This document shows positions 22,801 through 28,529 of a DNA stretch of 31,380 bases, piece by piece. Each line of letters begins with the position of its first letter. Position 1 is the first letter of the stretch. The notes below the pieces were generated by a model that did no database searches, was not told where the DNA came from, and worked only from the letters and a program-made list of their open reading frames with translations. Origin of the DNA: a virus; IMG/VR virus record IMGVR_UViG_3300037843_000557, positions 1 to 31,380 of that record, one strand, 5' to 3'. Position numbers and translations under genes: made by a program.

Positions 22801-23628
22801 CGAAATTTGTGTACCCGGAGGCTGGCATTGCCCCATGTCCCCGACGACGTACAGGTTCGGGTTGTCCGGGCCGAGCAGGCCGTTGACGAACTCCCATTGC
22901 ACGGGGTTCGTGTCCTGCGCTTCGTCCATTAGCACGTGCTCGAACTGCTTCTGGAGGGTGGCTTTCCACTGCGAGTCGGTGCGCATCCTGCGGACGACGA
23001 GGTGGAGCATATCGTCGAAGTCCACCACGGAATTCTTGCGCTTCTCGTCCTCGAAAAGCTCCCAGAAATCAAGGTACTCCTCGGTGAGGGCGTGGTACCC
23101 GGCGTGCTCATTCAGCGCCTTGTCGTGCACCGCGTCGGTGTACTCGTCGCGGAAGCCTACACCACGAGCACGGTGGAAGCTTATCTTCTCCAGCACGGAG
23201 TAGGTGAAGCCGTTTCCCCTGCCCTCGCTGTGACCGCGCTTCTCGTCGTAGCGCTCGATGACCTTCTTCATAAGCTGCACTTGGTCGTACTCGTCGAGCG
23301 GTGTGACATGCGCTTGCAGGCCGAACGCCTTGGGATTCTTCCGTATGCCGGAAAGGGCGAGGGAGTGGATCGTGGAGACACGAGGCTCCTTGTCCATAGG
23401 CGTGTCTAGACCGATGCCAAGACGATCTTTCATCTCGTTCGAAGCTTTATTTGTGAAGGTGATAGCTACTATCTTGCGGGGTAATATACCCTGATCTATG
23501 AGCCAGCGGACGCGTTCAGTGAGCACACGGGTCTTGCCTGAACCTGCGCCAGCGATCAGGACGGCGGGCTTGCCGACTGGATGCTGCACGGCGGCTGTTT
23601 GTTCTTCGTTGAGGGGAAACTTAGGCAT
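19852..23628 (-). CDS. uvrD: UvrD/PcrA-like superfamily 1 helicase with two inteins
   Basis: 1258 residues, of which 681 remain after removing inteins, close to the usual UvrD/PcrA/Rep size. Motifs: Walker A AGAGSGKT (26-33), TFTNKAS (57-63), TIHSLA (86-91), DEAQD (235-239), GDMGQ|SIYGFNGA (motif III, split by intein 1 after residue 267), NHRS (592-595), TIH|SAKGLEW (motif V, split by intein 2 after 885), and VACTRARDALVL (1211-1222, motif VI). It unwinds DNA 3' to 5' in replication or repair. Both inteins interrupt the most conserved ATP- and DNA-contacting motifs, so splicing is required for activity. The start overlaps the 82-residue gene by eight bases. The extein DNA is GC-rich; intein DNA is AT-rich. 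Confidence 0.95.
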   Translation of the reverse strand: MPKFPLNEEQTAAVQHPVGKPAVLIAGAGSGKTRVLTERVRWLIDQGILPRKIVAITFTNKASNEMKDRLGIGLDTPMDKEPRVSTIHSLALSGIRKNPKAFGLQAHVTPLDEYDQVQLMKKVIERYDEKRGHSEGRGNGFTYSVLEKISFHRARGVGFRDEYTDAVHDKALNEHAGYHALTEEYLDFWELFEDEKRKNSVVDFDDMLHLVVRRMRTDSQWKATLQKQFEHVLMDEAQDTNPVQWEFVNGLLGPDNPNLYVVGDMGQCQPPGTQISMVTKQPQLTGMQQEAQWNERDIATVRTDELAVSWGRRNSDLRCSGRRINAASSRFYSGTLIAIESAGCKTRVTPNHWLWVRFNEASKDKHIVYLMFREDFGFRVGTTKLHAGKSAGLAHRMWAEKATAGWIVKICETRIEAQMWEEMISLQYGIPETIFEPSRTRGLETIKPIFSVAKRQGGFNCLSDYGLLFEFPLVIRDNEKRLDFSMKWSGFFKTAACNVLPQIMDIPNAVTGKKDKDGHRLSGFASITNVTKEHYEGLVYSLDIEKDHTYIADGLVVGNSIYGFNGAVPRILKDFSEEWRGVKPHLYKIKRNHRSMKNIVHLANKIQKTMTETIPLQMDVFREEDGDWRLFRASLPQNCAEVIAQQIKSDATRRRDPILYKENAILVRSGMQVRDLEGELVRRRIPYIVRGGRGLLQTEEVRDILAYLRLAANRKDFTAFMRCCSVPRCGVGEVALNKLRIEANQRFDGDLLEAAKENERLHNLVGIIDMVTEFRDAPITAVEKILALFDYRKYVKEKYKKDPDRVKAKLENIERFVLMIVSLTTGTVMSLDDLIFQMALDRTKGDETEKAMYDRQLATGELTQEQYDRKMEEMRQGSVTISTIHCSPPDEPVLTTYGNKPIGSLQPDKDRLYSYAVKCNQLARGHDNQRKGYDFSVRTRPYKGDLVVIDTAETHTRVTPEHRVRVSFNEDFYNKWVVYLMRRGDWWRIGVCKSANKPYKSGGVPGRLATEKADCGWLLGVFDNREDALAAEIRYQVAYGIPSACFEKWHHKMSSQQLHEVHEELRSLVFPRAVKLLQDRGLLLDSPLYCRRGKRQKVLGGHWFDTVAANMLDGYMCVPVAQQRDFDMKAPSSPRPMTARIRREFYEGQVFSLDVLPHHYYVSGGIIVHNSAKGLEWRRVFLTNVYEGSLPNRFCMGSDEEIEEERRLFYVACTRARDALVLCLPEKVPVQGSANVQRVAPSRFLKEVDALPKSAASN
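20119..20973 (-). mobile_element. Intein 2 in helicase motif V (285 residues)
   Basis: Covers C886 to N1170 of the helicase. It begins CSPPDEPVL (nucleophile Cys), has block B-like ETHTRVTPEH (953-962), block F-like EFYEGQVFSLDV and ends GGIIVHN before Ser+1, the canonical His-Asn end. It inserts between TIH and SAKGLEW. The middle (976-1047) reads WVVYLMRRGDWWRIG, then GRLATEKADCGWLL and a helix with AEIRYQVAYGIP, resembling a degenerate GIY-YIG nuclease fold. It is a sister of intein 1 in the same protein. Precise excision would restore TIHSAKGLEW. DNA is AT-rich compared with the flanks. Confidence 0.93.
21952..22827 (-). mobile_element. Intein 1 in helicase motif III (292 residues)
   Basis: Covers C268 to N559. 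It begins CQPPGTQIS, has the block B-like GCKTRVTPNHWLWV (343-356), the block F-like HYEGLVYSLDI (534-544), and ends DGLVVGN before Ser+1. The penultimate residue is Gly, not the usual His, so C-terminal cleavage may be slower. The middle (366-436) has HIVYLM, FRVG, HRMWAEKATAGWIV and EEMISLQYGIP, aligning with the GIY-YIG-like insert of intein 2. It splits GDMGQ/SIYGFNGA. The DNA is about 43% GC in 21961-22020 by hand count. Confidence 0.92.
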
Positions 23629-23869
23629 CCTTGAACCGACGCTTCCTGATATCGTCCAGGCGGATCGTCGGAGCGCTGTCGGCGTTCTTCATCATTTCGT
23701 CGTGAAGACGTTGCCCCTCCGCACACAGATGCTCCAAGCACAGGATCGGCATCGGCAGGATTCCGCCGACCTCCTCGTGCGACTTGCACTCAGTGCATTT
23801 CCGCAGATGGTCTGGGAAAGCGAAGAAGTAGTGAAACGGGTTGGGGACTTTTATCCGTTCGCTACTCAT
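23621..23869 (-). CDS. Small Cys/His protein, 82 residues
   Basis: Start MSSERIKVPNPFHYFFAFPD at 23869 overlaps the phosphatase stop by eight bases; its end overlaps the helicase start by eight. Residues 24-52 contain RKCTECKSHEE and LCLEHLCAEG, a possible zinc site (CxxC...CxxHxxC). The C-terminus is basic and charged (IRLDDIRKRRFKDA). Unrecognised; a regulator or helicase-linked protein is possible from position only. Confidence 0.6.
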   Translation of the reverse strand: MSSERIKVPNPFHYFFAFPDHLRKCTECKSHEEVGGILPMPILCLEHLCAEGQRLHDEMMKNADSAPTIRLDDIRKRRFKDA

Positions 23870-24614
23870 CGAACCGCGCCAGTAAGCATGAGACATTGTC
23901 CCCGGTAGGGATCGCGACGGCGCGGTCAACGATGGCTTGCGCGTCGGCCCCATCTTCCACCAGCTTGACGACTGCATCGGCTTCCTTCTCGAAGCCATAG
24001 TGGCCGGGGTCGAAAGCGCCGTCCGTGGCGACGACAATAAAGCTGCCCTTGTTCACCCGCACGCTGTAGATGTCCGGCTTACGGGAGAGCACCTTGCGCA
24101 GGTTGGAGTCGCCCAGCGCCCGCGCCATCTGCAATCCCGGGCCGTCGTAACTCGCGTACAGGTAGCCGCCGACGATTACGCCGCCGCGCTCCTCGGCGGC
24201 ACGCCTCTCGTCCATGTTGGTGCGAACGTTGTGGTCGGGGCTGATGTTGATGGCTCCCTTGGAGTCCTTGACGATGATCGGGCTGTCGCCCATGACGGCG
24301 CAGTACACGAACCTGCCCTTGAACGGGACGAACGCGAGCGACACCGTGGAACCGGGCACCATGGTTTGCGTTATGGCGTTCAACTTGCGAATCGCCCTCT
24401 TCAGGGCGACGCGGGGTGTGGCTTTAGGCTCGGTTATCTCGTCGGCGAAGATGCCGGGAAGCTCCTCGGATGCGAGGTGCGACACCTGCTCGCCGCCGTG
24501 CCCATCGAACACGGCGAGTAGCATGCCATGCTCGCAGGAGACGGTGCAAAAACGGTCTTCCTGGTAGGGGCGTGCCCCCTTGTGGGTGGCGGTCGAAATG
24601 GGCTTGAGGTACAT
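23862..24614 (-). CDS. PP2C-family protein phosphatase
   Basis: 250 residues, the size of a minimal PP2C catalytic domain. Motifs in order: GARPYQEDR (13-21; R15 and D20), AVFDGHGG (34-41; D37 metal ligand), AVMGDSP (106-112), ARALGD (164-169), ATDGAFD (196-202; D198) and PTGDNVSCLLARF (236-248; D239). All metal-binding Asp residues are kept, so it should remove phosphate from Ser/Thr in proteins using Mn/Mg. No membrane or signal segment is seen. No kinase is found in this window. There is no Shine-Dalgarno sequence; CAGTATTAG ends five bases before the ATG. Phosphatases of this kind are uncommon in phages. Confidence 0.95.
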   Translation of the reverse strand: MYLKPISTATHKGARPYQEDRFCTVSCEHGMLLAVFDGHGGEQVSHLASEELPGIFADEITEPKATPRVALKRAIRKLNAITQTMVPGSTVSLAFVPFKGRFVYCAVMGDSPIIVKDSKGAINISPDHNVRTNMDERRAAEERGGVIVGGYLYASYDGPGLQMARALGDSNLRKVLSRKPDIYSVRVNKGSFIVVATDGAFDPGHYGFEKEADAVVKLVEDGADAQAIVDRAVAIPTGDNVSCLLARFDE

Positions 24615-24619
24615 TTAGA

Positions 24620-24628
24620 CTAATACTG
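24620..24628 (-). promoter_or_regulatory. CAGTATTAG motif upstream of the PP2C gene
   Basis: Minus-strand CAGTATTAG five bases before the ATG at 24614, in a 21-base gap after the TPM gene. Same core as four other sites. If used as a promoter it would give a nearly leaderless message, consistent with the missing ribosome site. Confidence 0.35.
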
Positions 24629-24635
24629 CGGCGGA

Positions 24636-25712
24636 TTAAAATCCAGAGTCGCTGGAACCGCCGCCAGAGTCGCCGCCGCCGAAGCTTGAGTCGCTCGACG
24701 AATCGGAGAAGCTGGTGTCCGGGGCCGGGTCGGGTTCGGAGAAGCTAGTGTCCGCCTGCGGGGTAGTGTCTTCCCAGGTCGAGTCCGGGGCGTCCGTCTT
24801 GGCCGGCTCGTCGTAGGACGGCGTCGGTTCGGTGCCCGTGCCAGGCAGCATAGGAGTCGGCTCGACGTACACAACGCTCGGCTGGCTCGGGCGGCTCAGC
24901 GCCTCGCCTACCAGCATGCCTGTGACGAAACCGTCACCGGAATTGTTGTTGATCACCGTCGTGTGCGAGGGCGCTGCTGCCGCGTAGGAGCGGTACGGAG
25001 TGGACGCGGAATAGGTGCCGTCGTAGTCGGTCGGGGTGGCTGCGGTGGTTGCGGGCGAGGACTTGCGGAAGATGAAGTAGAGCGTGAGGCCGACGATGCT
25101 CAAGATGATAAACGTGAAGAAGAAAATCGCGAATATAGATGTTCCGCTATCGGCTTTCTGCGCCCGTGGCTGCCCGGCCGCGGGGAACGTCCGCTGCGTC
25201 GGCTGTTGTAGCGACCGCTGGGCGGAGAGGGTGCGCTGGCGGTAGTTCAGGGCGAGGTTGGTCGTGCCCTGCAACGCCGAGGCGATGCCCATCTCCCACT
25301 GGCGGTTCCTGAAGTACGTGTTCGAAAGCTGGCTGTAGGTGGACGGGATGTCGAACGCGCCGCTGTAGTACGAGCCGAGGAACATGTTCTTTTCGCGGTC
25401 GCTGGGCGCGACCATGACCACGAAGAGGTTGTCTAGGCGCTGCCCGGAGGCATCGACCCAGTTGGGGCACAACCGCTCGAAATACGCCTCTACGGCGGCG
25501 AGGTCGGAACCGTACTTGCTGATCGAGTCAACGATGACCACGTGGACGTTTGCGCCCTGGTTGACCAGGGTGCGGGCGGCGTTGGTGATTATGGCCGGAT
25601 TGCGGACGATGCCAGCCTTGTCGATTACGGTGTTGCAGGTTTCCGCCCGAGAGAGCGGGGCGAAGAGTATCAAGGCGACTACTACTGCGAGCAATGACAT
25701 CCTGAATTTCAT
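24636..25712 (-). CDS. TPM/YgcG-like exported membrane protein
   Basis: The ATG at 25712 is chosen because GGAGATT precedes it and the signal peptide MKFRMSLLAVVVALILFAPL (cleaved near SRA-E) then starts properly; 16 upstream residues are likely not translated. The mature part (about 25-160) matches the TPM domain (VVIVDSISKYGSDL, LFVVMVAPSDREKNMFLGS). A membrane helix FAIFFFTFIILSIVGLTLYF (about 192-215) follows, then a 140-residue disordered tail ending in Ser/Asp/Gly repeats (SFGGGDSGGGSSDSGF). This is the layout of bacterial YgcG-type proteins: external TPM domain, one helix, Gly/Ser-rich end. Its phage role is unknown. Confidence 0.85.
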   Translation of the reverse strand: MKFRMSLLAVVVALILFAPLSRAETCNTVIDKAGIVRNPAIITNAARTLVNQGANVHVVIVDSISKYGSDLAAVEAYFERLCPNWVDASGQRLDNLFVVMVAPSDREKNMFLGSYYSGAFDIPSTYSQLSNTYFRNRQWEMGIASALQGTTNLALNYRQRTLSAQRSLQQPTQRTFPAAGQPRAQKADSGTSIFAIFFFTFIILSIVGLTLYFIFRKSSPATTAATPTDYDGTYSASTPYRSYAAAAPSHTTVINNNSGDGFVTGMLVGEALSRPSQPSVVYVEPTPMLPGTGTEPTPSYDEPAKTDAPDSTWEDTTPQADTSFSEPDPAPDTSFSDSSSDSSFGGGDSGGGSSDSGF

Positions 25713-25771
25713 ATGGAATCTCCTATCGTTGATCTTAGCAGGTTTGCTGGAAACTTTCAAACGAAGGCCTA

Positions 25772-25802
25772 AACGAAAAACCCCGGCTTTTTGGCCGGGG
25801 CT
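25772..25802 (-). terminator. Strong rho-independent terminator
   Basis: Minus strand: a 7-bp stem CCCCGGC/GCCGGGG with a 6-base loop, followed by TTTTTCGTTT. It lies 17 bases after the stop of the outer-membrane-like gene and should end its transcript before the TPM gene. Confidence 0.9.
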
Positions 25803-25818
25803 GTCCGTACGGAGCGGG

Positions 25819-26418
25819 TTAGAGAACCAGCTTGATGCCGCCGCCCACCGAGGTCGCCGTGTACCGGCCCGCGATGGAGTTGATGCCGACCGGGACAGTC
25901 AGGCGGATGTGCTTGGTGATGCGCAGTTCGCTGTTGAGTTGGAGGAACCGCTGGCCTGCGACCGCGTCCTTGCCGGGAAGCTGGTAGGTCAAGATCGAGC
26001 GCAAGCGCCCGGCCTGGATGCCACCGCCCACGAACGGGTTCGCGGAATTGCGGGCCGTGGAGACAAAACTGCCGAAGGTGAAGCCGTTAGTGTTGATGAC
26101 CACGTCAGCGCCGCCTCCAGCGAGCACATGGGAGAACAGCTTGTAGTAGCCCTGCGCGGTGATGGTGCCGTTGTAGCCGCTGCCCGTGCCGGACGTGACC
26201 TTGGCGGTGTTGAACATGCCGTTGGCGTCAAGCAGGAGGTGCTTCGTGCTCGACTCGATACCAGCGCCGATGCCGTAGCTCGCGCCTGTGGCGGGGCTGC
26301 CGGGAGCGGTTGTGATGGTTCCTTGGACGTAGGGGGCGAAAACGCCGTTCTGCGCGTAAGCCGATCCTGCGAACAGGAGCGTTGCGACAAACATTGCGAG
26401 TAAAGCGATGCGTTTCAT
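25819..26418 (-). CDS. Outer-membrane beta-barrel-like protein
   Basis: 199 residues. The signal peptide MKRIALLAMFVATLLFAGSA ends at AYA-Q. The mature protein alternates hydrophobic residues in short strands with Gly (GASYGIGAGIESSTKHLLLD, FVGGGIQAGRLRSILTY, LTVPVGINSIAGRYT) and ends GGGIKLVL, with a C-terminal hydrophobic residue as in outer-membrane barrels. It would be exported to the outer membrane of a Gram-negative host. It has its own promoter region (divergent from the Ig cluster), a GGAGA ribosome site and a strong terminator, so it is a single-gene unit. Possible roles are receptor masking or superinfection exclusion (inference). Confidence 0.75.
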   Translation of the reverse strand: MKRIALLAMFVATLLFAGSAYAQNGVFAPYVQGTITTAPGSPATGASYGIGAGIESSTKHLLLDANGMFNTAKVTSGTGSGYNGTITAQGYYKLFSHVLAGGGADVVINTNGFTFGSFVSTARNSANPFVGGGIQAGRLRSILTYQLPGKDAVAGQRFLQLNSELRITKHIRLTVPVGINSIAGRYTATSVGGGIKLVL

Positions 26419-26459
26419 TATTTCTCCTTGGGGTTTGTACCCACAAATCCTATCCTCCC

Positions 26460-26468
26460 CTAATACTC
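26460..26468 (-). promoter_or_regulatory. GAGTATTAG motif upstream of the OMP-like gene
   Basis: Minus-strand GAGTATTAG, 41 bases before the ATG at 26418, with a TTGACC nine bases further upstream. Same core as the other four sites. Here the leader would be long enough to contain the AAGGAGA ribosome site. Confidence 0.4.
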
Positions 26469-26522
26469 GGAAAAGGTCAAGGGGGCGTTTCCGCCTTGCC
26501 CCAATGGCGCTAAGCTAGTTCA

Positions 26523-26550
26523 TTGACTTCGAGACCCTTCGGTGTACCAT
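26523..26550 (+). promoter_or_regulatory. Sigma-70-like promoter for the Ig/Fn3 cluster
   Basis: TTGACT (-35, five of six) and TACCAT (-10, four of six) with a 16-base gap, about 37 bases before the ATG at 26587. Position and spacing fit host sigma-70; not tested. Confidence 0.45.
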
Positions 26551-26586
26551 AGTAAGGTTTCCAGTCCCATCAAACTCGGAGGAGCC

Positions 26587-27483
26587 ATGTTTAAGTTTCG
26601 AAATCTTTTGCTGGGTTTATTGCTTCTGATACCCGGCGCGGCATTCGCTGCCAACACAGCCCCGCACATTACCAGCGCCGCCAGCACATCCTTCACTGTC
26701 GCTATCGCGGGCAAATTCACGGTCACTGCCACTGGTTCCCCAGCCCCCACTTTTACCGAAATCGGGGTGTTGCCTTCCGGGGTTACGCTCACGGCTGCCG
26801 GGCTTCTCTCGGGCACTCCCGCAACCGGAACTTTCGGGACCTACCCCGTCACCATCACCGCCGCCAACGGCACCGCTCCGAACGCCACGCAGTCGTTCAC
26901 GCTGACGGTTATCCCGCTTCATTTCGTAGGACTTAGTTTCACGGCCAGCATCACCACCGGGGTGACGAGCTACAACATTTACCGCACCCAATGCATCGCT
27001 CCTGTCGCCACTGTGGGGGGAGCCGAGGACATTTCTTGCCCGGCAGGCGCACCCGCGCCCGCAGTCATCGGCACCACAACGACCACAAGCTATCAGGACA
27101 ACAACGTCGCGGCGGGGCAATCCTACCAGTATTACGCGACATCCGTCTGCCCCACTTGCACGGACTCGACCCCGCTGACCGCAGCCTCCCTAGCCTCGGG
27201 CGGCGACACCACGTACACGGGCGCTTTTCCCACCGGCGTCTACAACGCTGGCGCGACCACAACCATCACGGGGTTCACCAACGCGGGGAATAACGGGGCG
27301 TTCACGGTTGTGAGCTGCTCCCCCACCGCCCTGGTCGTCGCCAACGCTGGCGGAGTCGCGGAGACGCATGCGGGGGCGGCGGTCGTTCCCGTGACGGAAA
27401 GCGTAGCCTCAAACATCCTGGTAGCAACGATCCCCCCCGCCGCTCCTGGCACCGTGATTATCTCAAGTCAAGTTGTTCAATAA
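26587..27483 (+). CDS. Secreted protein with Ig-type and Fn3-like repeats
   Basis: 298 residues. The start at 26587 follows CGGAGGAGCC. Signal peptide MFKFRNLLLGLLLLIPGAAF ends near AFAA-N. Residues about 25-110 match the He_PIG (putative Ig) pattern: TSFTVAIAGKFTVTATGSPA, FTEIGVLPSGVTLTAAG and LLSGTPATGTFGTYPVTITA. Residues 120-210 carry a Fn3-like segment (TSYNIYRTQC, SYQDNNVAAGQSYQYYATSV). The last part is Thr/Gly/Val-rich. This is an adhesin-like layout, first gene of a three-gene plus-strand unit with Fn3-like relatives. It probably ends at the cell surface or periplasm. Confidence 0.8.
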   Translation: MFKFRNLLLGLLLLIPGAAFAANTAPHITSAASTSFTVAIAGKFTVTATGSPAPTFTEIGVLPSGVTLTAAGLLSGTPATGTFGTYPVTITAANGTAPNATQSFTLTVIPLHFVGLSFTASITTGVTSYNIYRTQCIAPVATVGGAEDISCPAGAPAPAVIGTTTTTSYQDNNVAAGQSYQYYATSVCPTCTDSTPLTAASLASGGDTTYTGAFPTGVYNAGATTTITGFTNAGNNGAFTVVSCSPTALVVANAGGVAETHAGAAVVPVTESVASNILVATIPPAAPGTVIISSQVVQ

Positions 27484-27538
27484 TTTCCTGCTATCAGCCT
27501 CATTCATAGAAGTTGAATCTAGCTAGAGGGGAACCAAA

Positions 27539-27829
27539 ATGAGCCACCAAGTCACGCTTAGCTGGGTCGCTACTCCAGACGCCGGAGCAACCGGATTCCA
27601 GGGCTACAACATCTATCGCGGAACAGCAGCGGGGGCGGAGTCCACGACCCCGCTCAACGCCTCTCCCGTGAACGCCCTGACATACCAGGACACGTCTCCG
27701 GTTTTGGGGGAAGACTTTTACGTTGTGAAGTCCGTGGTGAACGGCGTCATCGGCACGGCGTCGAACGAGGTCTCCACCGCAGTCCTCCCGGCACCGCCTA
27801 CCAATCTGACTGTGGTTTCTTCCAACTAA
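27539..27829 (+). CDS. Single-domain fibronectin type III-like protein A
   Basis: 96 residues without signal peptide. VTLSWVATPDAGATGFQGYN, then YRGT and LTYQDTSPVLGEDFYVVKS and SNEVSTAVLP follow the Fn3 strand order. A good ribosome site AGAGGGGAACC precedes the ATG. It is closely related to the next gene and to the Fn3-like part of the preceding gene. The role could be a virion surface decoration or an adhesin module. Confidence 0.8.
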   Translation: MSHQVTLSWVATPDAGATGFQGYNIYRGTAAGAESTTPLNASPVNALTYQDTSPVLGEDFYVVKSVVNGVIGTASNEVSTAVLPAPPTNLTVVSSN

Positions 27830-27863
27830 GAAGCCTTCGGTCGAAACTACGGCGAGTCGCACA

Positions 27864-28154
27864 ATGGCGAATACCGTTACGCTCAAATGGCAGGCATCCA
27901 CGGATTCGGTGGACGGGTATCTGGTTTTTCGTGGATCAAAGTCGGGTCAGGAAACGCAGCTTACCCCGTCGTTCGTGGATGCCCTGACTTACACTGACTC
28001 CGCCGCGCGGGCCGGGGCGAATTTCTACGTCGTCAAGTCCTCGGTCAGGGGCATTTCCTCGGTGTCCTCGAACGAGGTTTCCGTGTCTTTCTCCGAGTCC
28101 TGGTTTGAAAAACTAATAGCGTTTTTGGAAAAGCTCTTGCCTTGGAACTGGTGA
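27864..28154 (+). CDS. Single-domain fibronectin type III-like protein B
   Basis: 96 residues. VTLKWQASTDSVDGYLVFRG, LTYTDSAARAGANFYVVKSS and SNEVSVSF follow the same Fn3 pattern as protein A, so the two are paralogues. The end (WFEKLIAFLEKLLPWNW) adds an amphipathic helix that A lacks and which may bind a membrane. It stops one base before the convergent minus-strand gene stop. Confidence 0.8.
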   Translation: MANTVTLKWQASTDSVDGYLVFRGSKSGQETQLTPSFVDALTYTDSAARAGANFYVVKSSVRGISSVSSNEVSVSFSESWFEKLIAFLEKLLPWNW

Positions 28155-28155
28155 A

Positions 28156-28461
28156 TTACTGAGGCGGGTTCGTTCCGTTGCTGCCGGGTTTCCCCTTCAG
28201 GGCGCTCAATATGTCGCTGGCTTTGTTGGTTCCGTAGTGGATGCCAACGCCCGTCGTCAGAAAGGCGGACGGCCCCGTCAGATCGGGCATATGCGCTGTC
28301 TTGATGACCAGATAGAGCACCCAAGAGCAGACGCTCACTACGATGAAGGCAGACGCACACCTGCTGTAGCTGCCCAGACCGTCGTCCTCCGAGAACACGG
28401 ACTTCAGCCAAGGAAATATCCTGCCTGCCTTTTCGAGCAGAGTTTTTAGGTAGAGAAACAT
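28156..28461 (-). CDS. Holin-sized membrane protein, 101 residues
   Basis: Residues 36-55 (CASAFIVVSVCSWVLYLVIK) form a clear helix and 64-82 (SAFLTTGVGIHYGTNKASD) a weaker one; the ends are basic and polar (KGKPGSNGTNPPQ). The size and the GLGSYSRCASAF start of the helix resemble holin-like phage membrane proteins, but no lysin is found in the window to confirm it. The ribosome site is inside a hairpin (28462-28490). Treated as a membrane protein with possible holin role. Confidence 0.55.
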   Translation of the reverse strand: MFLYLKTLLEKAGRIFPWLKSVFSEDDGLGSYSRCASAFIVVSVCSWVLYLVIKTAHMPDLTGPSAFLTTGVGIHYGTNKASDILSALKGKPGSNGTNPPQ

Positions 28462-28490
28462 ATATCAGCCCCCACTAAAGGGACTGATAT
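28462..28490 (-). promoter_or_regulatory. Hairpin abutting the start codon of the 101-residue membrane gene
   Basis: A 7-bp stem ATATCAG/CTGATAT with one mismatch and three further G-C pairs covers the bases immediately before the ATG at 28461, including the G-rich stretch GTGGGGG. It could hide the ribosome site and limit expression. It may also serve as a transcription end for the plus-strand Fn3 genes, since the plus strand continues into GGGGTTTT and CCCTTTTT. Confidence 0.4.
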
Positions 28491-28529
28491 TTGGGGTTTT
28501 GCGCCCTTTTTAGGTGCGGTTGCCGCCCG

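Larger units (their letters stand above)
26419..26586. promoter_or_regulatory. Divergent promoter region between OMP and Ig-like cluster
   Basis: This 168-base gap holds no ORF. It contains GAGTATTAG at 26460-26468 facing the outer-membrane-like gene, with TTGACC nine bases upstream on the minus strand, and a sigma-70-like pair facing the plus strand at 26523-26550. Confidence 0.5.

Noticed and set aside
28156-28461. Firm naming as holin
   Set aside because: Size and helices fit, but no endolysin or spanin is present nearby and the second helix is weak.
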